This document shows positions 25,277 to 33,995 of a DNA stretch of 64,000 bases, in pieces. The notes under the pieces were generated by a model. That model searched no databases. It was not told where the DNA came from and saw only the letters and a program-made list of their open reading frames with translations. A program made the translations under genes and the position numbers. The stretch is taken from contig JAOARQ010000053.1 of NCBI GenBank assembly GCA_025210455.1, positions 1 to 64,000 on the forward strand, written 5' to 3'. The stretch is from Pelagimonas sp. Lineage in GTDB: Bacteria; Pseudomonadota; Alphaproteobacteria; Rhodobacterales; Rhodobacteraceae. Numbering within the stretch: position 1 is the first letter of the stretch; each line of letters starts with the position of its first letter.

Positions 25277-26170
25277 TCAAGTCAGACCTTCCAGACGCGA
25301 CAGTTCTACACGCATCCCCTGTGTCAAAGCCTCGGAAAATCTATTCAAACGTTCAAGACGCCGGTCATCCGCATGGCGCACAAGATAAAAACTTCGGGTC
25401 AGACTGACTTCTTTTTCAAGGATTTTCTGCAAATCCGGCGCTACCGGCAGCGCGAAATCATGCACGATTCCCAGACCCGCCCCCTGCCGTATCCAATGGA
25501 ACTGCACCGAAACCGAATTCGACGCCAAGGGCACCTGCGTCATGCCCAGTTCGCCCAGATAGTCCAGCTCTTTGTCAAAAATCATATCCGGGATGTAGCC
25601 CACCATGCGGTGACCCTGCAGATCCGCGAGGCTGCGGATCGGCGGGCTGTCTTTCAGATAAGACTGGCTGGCGGCCAGATGCAGGCGATAATCGCTGATC
25701 TTCTGCACCACCAGCCGCCCAGCGGTGGGGGCAGAGACGGCGATCGCCATATCAACTTCGCGCCGCGACAGGTTAACAATGCGCGGCAGCGACACGATCT
25801 GCACCTCAAGTTCCGGGTTGTCCTGTGCAATAGCAGCACAGACCTGAGGCAACAGAAAGTTTGCGCAGCCATCCGGGGCACCAATGCGGATCTGCCCCGA
25901 CAGCCCTTCCGCATGGCCACGCACCGCCTCTGACGCCAGACTAAAGGCCTGCTCAGCGGCCTCGGCATGTTCCACCAGACGCGCGCCCGCTTCGGTCAGC
26001 GCATAGCCCTGCGGGGATTTGGCAAAAAGCGGCACATTCATTGCCTGCTCAAGCCGTCCGATCCGCCGCCCGACCGTAGCCGGATCCATGCGCAGCAATC
26101 GACCCGCGGCAGACAGGCTTTCACCACGGACCACGGCAATGAACACCCTCAGATCATCCCAATCAAACAT
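25277..26170 (-). CDS. LysR-family regulator, divergent from mmsA
   Basis: This 297-residue LysR protein has an N-terminal winged helix (MFDWDDLRVFIAVVRGESLSAAG ... DPATVGRRIGRLEQAM, read in two parts, about 1-45) and a substrate-binding domain. The start at 26170 is chosen from this conserved opening. It lies head-to-head with mmsA across 130 bases that hold TTGCA..TGCAA inverted repeats. Control of mmsA is inferred from position. The frame extending to 26254 is rejected because its extra residues (MSAKGEIGQKCFAKMQ) do not fit the family. Confidence 0.88.
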   Translation of the reverse strand: MFDWDDLRVFIAVVRGESLSAAGRLLRMDPATVGRRIGRLEQAMNVPLFAKSPQGYALTEAGARLVEHAEAAEQAFSLASEAVRGHAEGLSGQIRIGAPDGCANFLLPQVCAAIAQDNPELEVQIVSLPRIVNLSRREVDMAIAVSAPTAGRLVVQKISDYRLHLAASQSYLKDSPPIRSLADLQGHRMVGYIPDMIFDKELDYLGELGMTQVPLASNSVSVQFHWIRQGAGLGIVHDFALPVAPDLQKILEKEVSLTRSFYLVRHADDRRLERLNRFSEALTQGMRVELSRLEGLT

Positions 26171-26205
26171 TGCGCCCCCAAGCTGTTTTATGTCGCACCC
26201 CAGGT

Positions 26206-26262
26206 ATTGCATTTTCGCAAAACACTTTTGCCCAATTTCCCCTTTTGCGGACATTTTTGCAA
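26206..26262. promoter_or_regulatory. Divergent lysR/mmsA control region with TTGCA repeats
   Basis: Within 130 bases there is ATTGCATTTTCGCAAA at 26206-26221 and CATTTTTGCAA at 26252-26262. The second 11 bases recur exactly inside the inverted repeat at 29825-29835, upstream of the valine-degradation operon. The spacing is compatible with T-N11-A LysR sites. Confidence 0.5.
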
Positions 26263-26300
26263 GAGTAGCTTACGCTCAAATCTGAGTATGGAGGAATCTC

Positions 26301-27800
26301 ATGGAAGAGCTCTGGCACTTTATCGACGGTGAGCGTGTAAAAGGCACCTCGGGTCGTTTTCAGGATGTTTTCAACCCGGCAACCGGCGAAGCCATCGCCA
26401 AGGTTCCGCTGGCCAGCATCGAAGAAATGAACGACGCGGTCGAACGCGCTGCCGCGGCACAGATCGGCTGGGCCAAAACCAACCCACAGCGTCGCGCCCG
26501 CGTCATGATGAAGTTCGGTCAGCTGATCAACGAACACATGGGCGAGCTGGCCGAACTGGTATCGCGCGAGCACGGCAAAACCCTGTCTGATGCCCGTGGC
26601 GACGTTCAGCGTGGTCTGGAAGTTGTGGAGTTCTGCATGGGCGCACCGCACATGCTGAAAGGCGAATTCACCGACGCAGGTGGCCCCGGCATCGACCTGC
26701 ATTCCATGCGCCAGCCGCTGGGTGTTGTGGCCGGCATCACGCCATTCAACTTCCCTGCGATGATCCCGCTGTGGAAAATGGCCCCGGCGCTCTCTGCTGG
26801 TAACTCGGTTATCATCAAACCGTCTGAGCGCGTTCCTTCGACCGCCCTGCGTCTGGCCGAACTGCTGATAGAAGCGGGCCTGCCTGCAGGTGTCTGCCAG
26901 GTTGTGAACGGCGACAAACTGGCGGTGGATTCCATCCTGGACAACGACACTATTCAGGGTGTGGGCTTTGTGGGATCGACCCCGATTGCACAGTACATCT
27001 ATGAGCGCGCAGCCGCGACCGGTAAGCGGGCACAGTGCTTTGGTGGCGCCAAGAACCACATGGTCATCATGCCAGACGCCGATCTGGACAAAGCGGCAGA
27101 CGCGCTGGTTGGCGCGGGCTTTGGCGCGGCTGGCGAACGCTGCATGGCGATTTCGGTGGCTGTTCCTGTGGGCAAAGAAACCGCAGACGCGCTGGTGGAA
27201 CGCCTTGTGCCACGCATTCAGGCGCTGCGTGTTGGCCCCTACACCGCCGATCAAGAGCCCGACTACGGCCCTGTAATCACCGCCGCCGCCAAAGAGCGCA
27301 TCAATGGTCTGGTGACCTCGGGTGTTGAACAGGGGGCTGACCTGCTGGTTGACGGTCGTGAGTTCGTTGCCGAAGGCAATGAGAGCGGCTTCTTTGTTGG
27401 CCCAAGCTTCTTTGACAATGCCACCGCTGAGATGGACATCTACAAAGAAGAGATCTTTGGCCCGGTTCTCACACAGGTACGTGCAGACAGCTATGAAGAC
27501 GCGCTGAAGCTGGTCATGGATAACCCCTATGGCAATGGCACCGCGATTTTCACGGCCGATGGTGATACCGCGCGTGACTATGCGCACCGTGTGAATGTTG
27601 GCATGGTCGGTGTGAACTTCCCGATCCCGGTTCCGCTGAGCTACTTCTCGTTTGGTGGTTGGAAAAAGTCGGCCTTTGGCGACCTGAACCAATACGGCCA
27701 CGATGCGTTCCGTTTCTACACACGCACCAAAACTGTGACCTCGCGCTGGTTCTCGGGCATCAAAGAAGGCGCGGCCTTCAACTTCAAAGAAATGGACTGA
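26301..27800 (+). CDS. mmsA: Methylmalonate-semialdehyde dehydrogenase (CoA-acylating)
   Basis: This 499-residue aldehyde dehydrogenase converts methylmalonate semialdehyde to propionyl-CoA in the last step of valine breakdown. It has GITPFNFPAMIPLW (about 145-158), the CoA-dependent hallmark GAAGERCMAIS (Cys about 284) without the usual catalytic Glu, and SYFSFGGWKKSAFGD near the end. A ggagga ribosome binding site lies 8 bases before the ATG. Codon choice (many CGT, GGT, CTG) differs from the neighbours and suggests strong expression. It stands alone with its LysR gene, 2 kb from the rest of the pathway. Confidence 0.94.
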   Translation: MEELWHFIDGERVKGTSGRFQDVFNPATGEAIAKVPLASIEEMNDAVERAAAAQIGWAKTNPQRRARVMMKFGQLINEHMGELAELVSREHGKTLSDARGDVQRGLEVVEFCMGAPHMLKGEFTDAGGPGIDLHSMRQPLGVVAGITPFNFPAMIPLWKMAPALSAGNSVIIKPSERVPSTALRLAELLIEAGLPAGVCQVVNGDKLAVDSILDNDTIQGVGFVGSTPIAQYIYERAAATGKRAQCFGGAKNHMVIMPDADLDKAADALVGAGFGAAGERCMAISVAVPVGKETADALVERLVPRIQALRVGPYTADQEPDYGPVITAAAKERINGLVTSGVEQGADLLVDGREFVAEGNESGFFVGPSFFDNATAEMDIYKEEIFGPVLTQVRADSYEDALKLVMDNPYGNGTAIFTADGDTARDYAHRVNVGMVGVNFPIPVPLSYFSFGGWKKSAFGDLNQYGHDAFRFYTRTKTVTSRWFSGIKEGAAFNFKEMD

Positions 27801-27824
27801 TCTTTTCAGATCCCGTACTATCAT

Positions 27825-27862
27825 GGCCAGCGCATTCCAATGCGCTGGCCGTTTTGTTTTTT
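27825..27862 (+). terminator. Strong intrinsic terminator of mmsA
   Basis: GGCCAGCGCATT (27825-27836) pairs with AATGCGCTGGCC (27839-27850), a 12-base perfect stem followed by GTTTTGTTTTTT. Confidence 0.92.
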
Positions 27863-28165
27863 GGATACAATGCACTAAGGGCAACTGCCAAATAGCGTCA
27901 GCACAGCCGAGCTGACACAATTTCGGACATAGCTGACCGTATTTGCACCTGTTCATCGCTTCAAATTTTCGCAAACTAAGCTTGAACGTATGCATAAGGT
28001 ATCCAGTTTCCCCTTTCTTGCTGCAACCTTAGCTGTTAGGGGCGTCTTTTTTTCCACATCAGTATGTGTTGACCAGTACCCTTGTACCGCAGGCCCTTAG
28101 CGGGGGTTTATCAGTGTTTCTGTCGCTGTTTTCCGCCGCTGCCAGACAAGACATGAGACTTCGCA
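27863..28165. other. Non-coding stretch after the mmsA terminator
   Basis: About 300 bases without a credible gene. It has an A/T-rich centre and a GTCAGC/GCTGAC hairpin (27897-27902 and 27911-27916). It presumably carries the promoter for the gene at 28166. No small RNA can be claimed. Confidence 0.4.
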
Positions 28166-28603
28166 TTGCCGTATAATCACCGCATTTACCCGGAATATTC
28201 GCTAAGCTACTTATCCTTGTGCGGTGCAATCAATGTGTCCGACTGCCTGCATGCGGCCAAAGCCATCGCAGCAGCCCCGGCCTTTGATCCAAACCTACAG
28301 TTTCTCTGGGATTTCTCAGACGTCACATCCTTTGAAGGTGGGTTTCAGGATGTCAGCAATTTCGTTTCGCAACGGATCAGGTTGCTTGGGCATGACAGTC
28401 TGCACCCCAACAATCTGATGATCGCTCAGGAAGACACGATGTTCGGTGTCGCCCGCATGTATCAGCAGCTGGTGGAAAGCCGCGGGCTGCCTGCGCCGCA
28501 AACCGTGCGCAGTTATGAGGAAGCTGGTGTTGTGGTGGGGCTTCCCCCCGAGACGCTGATGTCTATGCGCGGCGCGCTACAGCCCCCCTTGCCTGCGGAA
28601 TGA
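28166..28603 (+). CDS. Hypothetical protein, SpoIIAA/STAS-like
   Basis: The 145-residue protein starts with TTG at 28166; no ATG or GTG is available in frame upstream of the conserved-looking start (PYNHRIYPEYSLSYLSLCG). The alternation of strands and helices (beta YLSLCGAINV, helix CLHAAKAIAA, strand LQFLWDFSDV) is reminiscent of SpoIIAA-like/STAS proteins in roseobacters, but no motif proves it. The protein lies 36 bases before the YbdK-type ligase and may be co-transcribed with it. No clear ribosome binding site is seen. Alternatively it could be a receiver-like fold. Confidence 0.6.
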   Translation: MPYNHRIYPEYSLSYLSLCGAINVSDCLHAAKAIAAAPAFDPNLQFLWDFSDVTSFEGGFQDVSNFVSQRIRLLGHDSLHPNNLMIAQEDTMFGVARMYQQLVESRGLPAPQTVRSYEEAGVVVGLPPETLMSMRGALQPPLPAE

Positions 28604-28639
28604 AATTGGCGCTCTATGACCCTGAAGGGGATGAGAGCC

Positions 28640-29767
28640 ATGGACACACCAGCATTCACACTCGGGATCGAAGAAGAATACCTTCTGGTCGATCCGAGCA
28701 GCGGACAGCTGCGCGATGTGCCGCCGGCGATGATGACGCGCTGTTCCGACGTTCTGGCCGCACAGGTCAGCCCTGAATATCTTCAATGTCAGATTGAAAT
28801 TGGCACCCGCCCCTGCGCCACCATCGCCGAGGCGCGGGCAGATCTGCAGCGCCTGCGCCGGGTCATTCATGACGAAGCGGCGGCCTTTGGGCTGGCCCCT
28901 ATCGCGGCCTCGTGCCACCCTTCGGCTGATTGGAAACAACAGCCCCATACGGACAAAGACCGCTACAATGCCCTCAGCCGGGATCTGGGCGGCGTGGTAC
29001 GGCGCATGTTGATCTGTGGCATGCATGTACATGTGGAACTCAGCGATGACCCAATGCGCGCGGATCTCATGCGGCAGGCCAGCTACTTCCTGCCGCATCT
29101 GCTGGCGCTATCGACATCCTCCCCCTTCTGGGAGGGGCAGGATACCGGGCTGGCCAGCTACCGCATTTCTGTCTTTGACAACCTGCCCCGCACCGGCCTG
29201 CCGCCGCAGTTTGACAGCTGGCAGGATTACGAACGGTCTGTTCAGGTTCTGGTGGATCTGGGGGTAATCGAAGACAGTTCGCGTATCTGGTGGGATCTGC
29301 GCCCCTCATCGCGGTTTCCCACCCTAGAAACGCGCATCATGGATGTGCAGCCCCGGCTGGAAGACACGCTGACCCTGGCTGCGATTGCGCAATGCCTGAT
29401 GCGGATGCTCTGGCGGTTGCGGGTCAGCAATCAACGCTGGCGGATCTATGACCGTTTTCTGATCGGCGAAAATCGCTGGCGGGCGCAGCGCTATGGGGTG
29501 GACGAAGGGTTGATTGATTTTGGACGCGCCGAAATCGTGCCCTTTTCCACCCTGATCGAAGAGCTGATCGACTTGTTGACTGAAGATGCCGAGGCGCTGG
29601 AATGCCTGCCCGAGCTGGAACGCGCGCGTGACATCGTGGCAAACGGCAACTCTTCCATCCGCCAGCGGCGTGCGCTAGAGGCAGCACAAGACGATGGCGC
29701 GGATCATGCAGGGCAGATGCAGGCGGTGGTCTCGCACCTGATCGAAGAGTTCCAGATCGGATTGTGA
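28640..29767 (+). CDS. Carboxylate-amine ligase of the YbdK/GCS2 family
   Basis: This 375-residue ATP-dependent ligase resembles glutamate-cysteine ligase. The start at 28640 ([18 protein letters not shown]) is placed 9 bases after an aagggg site; a longer frame from 28616 has no support. Visible are [11 protein letters not shown] (about 9-19), CQIEIGTRP (about 52-60), CGMHVHVEL (about 126-134) and [19 protein letters not shown] (two halves). Family members form gamma-glutamyl or other amides weakly; the natural substrate is unknown. Its Cys and His near CGMHVHV are conserved in GCS2. Confidence 0.85.
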   Translation: MDTPAFTLGIEEEYLLVDPSSGQLRDVPPAMMTRCSDVLAAQVSPEYLQCQIEIGTRPCATIAEARADLQRLRRVIHDEAAAFGLAPIAASCHPSADWKQQPHTDKDRYNALSRDLGGVVRRMLICGMHVHVELSDDPMRADLMRQASYFLPHLLALSTSSPFWEGQDTGLASYRISVFDNLPRTGLPPQFDSWQDYERSVQVLVDLGVIEDSSRIWWDLRPSSRFPTLETRIMDVQPRLEDTLTLAAIAQCLMRMLWRLRVSNQRWRIYDRFLIGENRWRAQRYGVDEGLIDFGRAEIVPFSTLIEELIDLLTEDAEALECLPELERARDIVANGNSSIRQRRALEAAQDDGADHAGQMQAVVSHLIEEFQIGL

Positions 29768-29820
29768 GCGCAATCATCCATCGGTTTTCGCAGATCAAAG
29801 CGCCATATCTATCAAGTCAT

Positions 29821-29836
29821 ATTGCATTTTTGCAAT
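29821..29836. promoter_or_regulatory. Inverted repeat upstream of the valine operon
   Basis: ATTGCATTTTTGCAAT is a perfect inverted repeat (ATTGCA-TTTT-TGCAAT), 91 bases before the first gene. Eleven of its bases recur near mmsA (26252-26262). It is a candidate operator joining the two valine loci. Confidence 0.5.
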
Positions 29837-29926
29837 GCTATCTTGCAGCGCCGCATGTTGCACCAAGGCGGCTCTTCCGGCACAATCTGAACAAGCGTTC
29901 ATTTCATTATTGGGGGAGGAGACCAG

Positions 29927-31063
29927 ATGGATTTCGCATTGACCGAGGAACAGACCGCCATCTTTGACATGGCACAGGCCTTTGGACAGGAACACATCGC
30001 CCCCTTTGCGCAACAATGGGAGGCCGAGGGCACCATACCAAAAGATCTCTGGCCCAAGTTGGCCGAGCTGGGCTTTGGGGGTCTTTATGTCTCAGAAGAA
30101 AGCGGCGGGTCCGGGCTAAGCCGGCTGGACGCCACCTTGGTGTTCGAAGCCTTGTCAATGTCCTGCCCCTCTGTCGCGGCTTTCCTGTCGATCCACAATA
30201 TGTGCGCCAAGATGATTGACGCCTTTGGATCCGAAGACTTCAAGGCGCGGGTGCTGCCCAAGGCGATGACCATGGAAACGGTGTTGTCCTACTGCCTGAC
30301 CGAACCGGGATCTGGTTCAGATGCGGCAGCGCTGCGCACCAAGGCAGAGCGCACCAATGACGGCTATACCCTGAACGGCACCAAGGCATTCATCTCGGGC
30401 GGGGGCTATTCCGATGCTTATATCGTGATGTCGCGCACCGGCGAAGACGGCCCCAGGGGGATCTCGGCGCTTTACGTGGAAGACGGCACCGACGGGCTCA
30501 GCTTTGGCGCCCTGGAACAGAAGATGGGCTGGAAATCCTCGCCCACCGCGCAGGTGCAGTTCGACGATATGAAGATCCCGTCTGAGAACCTGATCGGCGA
30601 GGAAGGCAAAGGCTTTACCTATGCCATGGCCGGGCTGGATGGTGGGCGTCTAAATATTTCGGCATCCGCCCTTGGCGCGGCCCAGAATGCGCTGGATTTG
30701 ACCCTGCAATATATGTCTGAACGCAAGGCCTTTGGCAAAACCATCGACCAGTTTCAGGCGCTGCAATTCCGACTGGCCGAGTTCGAAACCAAGCTGCAAT
30801 CGTCGCGCACCTTCCTGCGTCAGGCGGCATGGAAAGTAGACACTGGCGCGCATGACGCCACCAAATTCTGCGCCATGGCCAAGCTGATGGTCACCGACAA
30901 TGCCTTTGAGGTAGCCAATGGCTGCCTGCAGATGTTTGGCGGCTATGGCTATCTGGCGGATTATGGCGTTGAAAAGATCGTCCGCGATCTGCGGGTCCAC
31001 CAGATTCTGGAAGGCACCAATGAAATCATGCGCCTGATCGTGTCGCGTTCGCTGGTGAACTGA
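29927..31063 (+). CDS. Isobutyryl-CoA dehydrogenase-type acyl-CoA dehydrogenase
   Basis: This 378-residue FAD enzyme oxidises acyl-CoA to enoyl-CoA. The FAD/substrate motifs YCLTEPGSGSDAAAL (about 121-135) and the end motif HQILEGTNEIMRLIV (catalytic Glu in EGTNE, about 363-367) are intact, as is YMSERKAFGKTIDQFQ. The company of 3-hydroxyisobutyryl-CoA hydrolase and mmsB points to isobutyryl-CoA (valine) as substrate; related enzymes for short straight or branched acyl-CoA cannot be excluded. A strong gggaggag site precedes the ATG. It is the first gene of the operon. Confidence 0.88.
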   Translation: MDFALTEEQTAIFDMAQAFGQEHIAPFAQQWEAEGTIPKDLWPKLAELGFGGLYVSEESGGSGLSRLDATLVFEALSMSCPSVAAFLSIHNMCAKMIDAFGSEDFKARVLPKAMTMETVLSYCLTEPGSGSDAAALRTKAERTNDGYTLNGTKAFISGGGYSDAYIVMSRTGEDGPRGISALYVEDGTDGLSFGALEQKMGWKSSPTAQVQFDDMKIPSENLIGEEGKGFTYAMAGLDGGRLNISASALGAAQNALDLTLQYMSERKAFGKTIDQFQALQFRLAEFETKLQSSRTFLRQAAWKVDTGAHDATKFCAMAKLMVTDNAFEVANGCLQMFGGYGYLADYGVEKIVRDLRVHQILEGTNEIMRLIVSRSLVN

Positions 31064-31093
31064 CCCTAGATAGATCAAAAGAAAGGCACGCCC

Positions 31094-32119
31094 ATGGCCG
31101 AGATCATTATCCGAAAAGAAGGCCGGGCTGGCCGGATCACGCTCGATCGCCCCGAGGCGCTCAATGCGCTCAGCTATGAGATGTGTCTGGCGACTGAAAA
31201 GGCCCTTGAGGACTGGCGCGCAGATGACAGTGTGGATCTGATCATTCTCGATGCTGTGGGTGAACGTGCCTTTTGCGCAGGCGGCGATATCGCGGATCTG
31301 CATCGCTCCGGGCTTGAGCAGGATTACGATTATGGGCGAAGGTTCTGGGCCGATGAATACCGTATGAACGCCAAGATGGATGGCTATCCCAAACCTGTGG
31401 TGTCTTTCCTGCAAGGGTTTGTCATGGGCGGCGGCGTGGGCATTGGCGGCCATTGTTCCCACCGGGTGGTGGGAGAGAGCACACAGATTTCCATGCCGGA
31501 ATGTGGCATTGGCTTTGTGCCCGATGTGGGCGGATCCTATCTGTTGGCCAAGGCACCGGGGCGGCTGGGGGAATACCTTGGGCTGACGGCGGCGCGCATG
31601 GGGCCCGGCGATGCGCTTCACTGCGGTTTTGGTGATCTCTTCATCCCCGAAGCTGATTGGGAGGCCGTGAAAACGCAGCTGATCAAAAGCGGCGATGTCA
31701 CCACCCTGCCCCAGCACGATGCGCCTGACAGCCCATTGGCCGCTGCGCAATCCGAGATCGACACGCTCTTTGCCAGTGAAACGCTGGGGGAAGTGGTCAA
31801 AACCCTGACCAGTTCAGACAGTGATTTTGCCGCCAAAACACTAAAAAGCCTCAAACGCAATTCACCACTGTCTATGGCGATCACATTGGACATGCTGCGC
31901 AGCCAGCGCGCCGAGGGTCTGTCAATTCAGGCGGCGTTGCGCATGGAATACCGGGTCTGCTTTCGCATTCTGGAGCACGGGGATTTCATGGAAGGCATCC
32001 GCGCCGCCATCATCGACAAAGACAGATCCCCGAACTGGCGTCACAGTCTCGACTCTGTGCCTGCGCAGGATGTATCGAAGATGCTGATGCCATTGGGCGA
32101 CAAAGAACTTCAATTCTAG
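31094..32119 (+). CDS. 3-hydroxyisobutyryl-CoA hydrolase
   Basis: This 341-residue crotonase-fold enzyme removes CoA from 3-hydroxyisobutyryl-CoA. The oxyanion region FVMGGGVGIGGHCSHRVVG (about 114-131) and MPECGIGFVPDVGGSYLL (about 135-152, the Glu and Asp that distinguish hydrolases from plain hydratases) are present. It follows the acyl-CoA dehydrogenase by 30 bases. The methacrylyl-CoA hydratase needed between them is not encoded in this operon; the unlinked enoyl-CoA hydratase at 59924 is one possible source. Confidence 0.9.
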   Translation: MAEIIIRKEGRAGRITLDRPEALNALSYEMCLATEKALEDWRADDSVDLIILDAVGERAFCAGGDIADLHRSGLEQDYDYGRRFWADEYRMNAKMDGYPKPVVSFLQGFVMGGGVGIGGHCSHRVVGESTQISMPECGIGFVPDVGGSYLLAKAPGRLGEYLGLTAARMGPGDALHCGFGDLFIPEADWEAVKTQLIKSGDVTTLPQHDAPDSPLAAAQSEIDTLFASETLGEVVKTLTSSDSDFAAKTLKSLKRNSPLSMAITLDMLRSQRAEGLSIQAALRMEYRVCFRILEHGDFMEGIRAAIIDKDRSPNWRHSLDSVPAQDVSKMLMPLGDKELQF

Positions 32120-32130
32120 GGAGAGTAGCC

Positions 32131-33003
32131 ATGAAAATCGGATTCATCGGTCTGGGGAATATGGGCGCGCCCATGGCGGCCAATCTGGCAAAGGCAGGCC
32201 ACGAGGTGGCGGGCTTTGATGTGGCAGGCACCACCGCCGAGGGCGTGACATCCGTGGGCAGCGCCGCTGAGGTGGCGCAGGGCAAAGATGTGGTGATCAC
32301 CATGCTGCCCAATGGCGACATCCTGCGCGCGGTGGCCTCGGACATCATCCCGGAAATGGACAAAGGCGCGGTTTTGCTGGACTGCTCGACTGTGGATGTG
32401 GCATCGGCGCGGGCAGTGGCAGGGCTGTGCGAACAGGCCGAGCTGGGCTTTCTGGATGCGCCGGTGTCCGGTGGCATTGGCGGCGCCGCTGGCGGCACGC
32501 TGACCTTTATGGTGGGCGGCACACAGGCCGCGCTGGACAAGGCCATGCCGCTGTTTGATATCATGGGCCAGAAAGCCGTGCACTGTGGCGACGCAGGCAA
32601 CGGTCAGGCCGCGAAGATCTGCAACAACATGATCCTTGGCGTCACCATGGTTGCCACCTGCGAAGCCTTTGCACTGGCCGACAAACTGGGTCTCTCGCGT
32701 GAGGCGATGTTTGATGTGGTCAGTACCTCTTCGGGCTATAGCTGGACGATGAACGCCTATTGCCCGGCCCCCGGCGTTGGCCCGCAATCCCCTGCCGACA
32801 ATGACTATCAGCCCGGGTTTGCCGCTGCGCTGATGCTGAAAGACATGCGCCTGTCGCAGCAGGCCGCCGAGGCCGCCGATGCAGACACCCCCATGGGCAA
32901 GGTTGCCTGCGAAGAATACCGCACCTTTGTCGAAGACGAAGACGGCGGCGCGCGCGATTTCTCGGCCATGTTGCCGCGTCTTGCAGCCAAATCCCGGACG
33001 TGA
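32131..33003 (+). CDS. mmsB: 3-hydroxyisobutyrate dehydrogenase
   Basis: This 290-residue NAD-dependent beta-hydroxyacid dehydrogenase shows the Rossmann motif GFIGLGNMGAPMAANL (about 4-19), the substrate motif DAPVSGGIGGAAGGTL (about 112-127), catalytic Lys in GNGQAAKICNNMIL (about 166-173) and the specificity region near residue 240. Its product feeds mmsA. An 11-base gap separates it from the hydrolase gene, with gggagag as ribosome binding site. Its stop overlaps the following Crp/Fnr gene (GTGA). Confidence 0.93.
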   Translation: MKIGFIGLGNMGAPMAANLAKAGHEVAGFDVAGTTAEGVTSVGSAAEVAQGKDVVITMLPNGDILRAVASDIIPEMDKGAVLLDCSTVDVASARAVAGLCEQAELGFLDAPVSGGIGGAAGGTLTFMVGGTQAALDKAMPLFDIMGQKAVHCGDAGNGQAAKICNNMILGVTMVATCEAFALADKLGLSREAMFDVVSTSSGYSWTMNAYCPAPGVGPQSPADNDYQPGFAAALMLKDMRLSQQAAEAADADTPMGKVACEEYRTFVEDEDGGARDFSAMLPRLAAKSRT

Positions 33004-33644
33004 GCGACTGGATAAATGACTTTGGCGGCCTGAGCGACAGCTCTCGGGCCGCTTTACAGCGCCTATCCGCCCTGAAGGTGCCGAAAGGCGCGGTTCTCTT
33101 TCGCCCCGGCGAAACCGCCAAGGGCTTTGTGGTGGTGCTATCCGGGCGGGTGGAGGTTTTTCTAACGGGCCCCACCGGACGCGAAATCCTGCTTTATGCG
33201 GTGGAACATGGCCAGAGCTGCGTGCAATCCACATTGTCGCTGATGGGCGGCGAAGAATACTCTGGCGAAGCCATCACCCAAAGCGACTGCGAATTGGTGA
33301 TGATCCCCCGCGATCTGTTCCTGTCTTTGATGAATAGCGATGCGGGCTTTCGCGATTTTGTCTTTCAGGCCTTTGGGAAACGGATGCAATCCATGCTGGA
33401 GCTGCTGGAACGGGTGGCCTTTACCAAGGTCGAGGCGCGACTGGCGCAAACCCTGCTAGAGCGCGCTCAGGATGGGATCGTACAGGCGACGCATTCGGAA
33501 CTTGCGGTAATGATCGGATCCGCGCGCGAAGTGGTCTCGCGCCGGCTGGATGCCCTTGCTCGGCGACAGCTTGTCGAACTGGATCGCGGCAAAGTCACCC
33601 TGCGCGACAGGGCGGCGCTGAAAACAATCGCGCAAACGCTGTGA
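33000..33644 (+). CDS. Crp/Fnr-family transcription regulator
   Basis: The 214-residue protein starts with GTG at 33000, which overlaps the mmsB stop. Residues ~15-130 form a cyclic-nucleotide-type jelly roll (GAVLFRPGETAKGFVVVLSGRVEVF, two halves) and ~140-200 a winged helix (THSELAVMIGSAREVVSRRLDAL). It lacks the N-terminal Cys cluster of FNR, so it is not an iron-sulfur oxygen sensor of that kind. A palindrome GTGACTAGGTCAC follows 4 bases after its stop, and a DUF2892 gene follows. It may answer to sulfur or redox signals like YgaP-linked regulators; this is only inference. Confidence 0.85.
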   Translation: MSDWINDFGGLSDSSRAALQRLSALKVPKGAVLFRPGETAKGFVVVLSGRVEVFLTGPTGREILLYAVEHGQSCVQSTLSLMGGEEYSGEAITQSDCELVMIPRDLFLSLMNSDAGFRDFVFQAFGKRMQSMLELLERVAFTKVEARLAQTLLERAQDGIVQATHSELAVMIGSAREVVSRRLDALARRQLVELDRGKVTLRDRAALKTIAQTL

Positions 33645-33647
33645 ACT

Positions 33648-33660
33648 GTGACTAGGTCAC
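33648..33660. promoter_or_regulatory. Perfect palindrome between the Crp/Fnr gene and DUF2892 gene
   Basis: GTGACTAGGTCAC is a 13-base perfect palindrome, 62 bases before the DUF2892 gene. Its GTGAC/GTCAC halves resemble Crp-family half sites with a shorter spacer. Confidence 0.4.
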
Positions 33661-33721
33661 CGACAGGCGCCTGCCGCAGCTGTATCTTTCTCTCATCAAC
33701 ACAGGGAACTGGGAGAAAACC

Positions 33722-33925
33722 ATGTTCAAGAAAAATGTCGGCACCATGGACCGTGCCATTCGCGCCCTCGTGGGGGCTGTTGCCCTGATCGCCTTTTTCA
33801 TGGGCGTCGGAGGCGGGCTAAGCTGGCTGCTGCTGATCGTCGGCGTCCTTGGCCTTGGCACGGCGGCTATGGGCACGTGCCCACCCTATGCGCTGCTGGG
33901 GATCAACACCTGCAAAATGAAGTAA
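33722..33925 (+). CDS. DUF2892 (YgaP-type) membrane protein
   Basis: The 67-residue protein has two membrane segments (about 14-32 and 34-52), with the family's MDRAIRALVGAVAL opening and GTCPPYALLGINTC end. Cys47 and Cys58-like positions (about 51 and 62) form the conserved CPPY...TC pair. DUF2892 is fused to rhodanese in YgaP, which carries persulfide through the membrane; a separate rhodanese lies at 38308. A gggagaaa site precedes the ATG. Single-gene unit behind the palindrome. Confidence 0.82.
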   Translation: MFKKNVGTMDRAIRALVGAVALIAFFMGVGGGLSWLLLIVGVLGLGTAAMGTCPPYALLGINTCKMK

Positions 33926-33967
33926 GACTGACGCGCGGGGGCGTCCCGACTTTGCCCCGTGCTTTCT

Positions 33968-33995
33968 GGGGGATGTCTGCGGGCATCCCCCTTTT
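33968..33995 (+). terminator. Intrinsic terminator of the DUF2892 gene
   Basis: GGGGGATG (33968-33975) pairs with CATCCCCC (33984-33991), followed by TTTT. It touches the stop codon of the convergent patatin gene. Confidence 0.85.

Noticed and set aside
26163-27995. 610-codon open frame on the minus strand opposite mmsA
   Set aside because: It is the mirror of a strongly codon-biased gene. The translation (His/Gln/Arg-rich without domains) is not protein-like, and mmsA on the plus strand has all family motifs.
29067-29309. Short minus-strand frame inside the YbdK ligase gene
   Set aside because: Shadow frame with Pro/Arg-rich composition.
32116-33234. 372-codon open frame on the minus strand over mmsB and the regulator
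   Set aside because: Antisense shadow of two genes with clear families; no ribosome binding site or motif.
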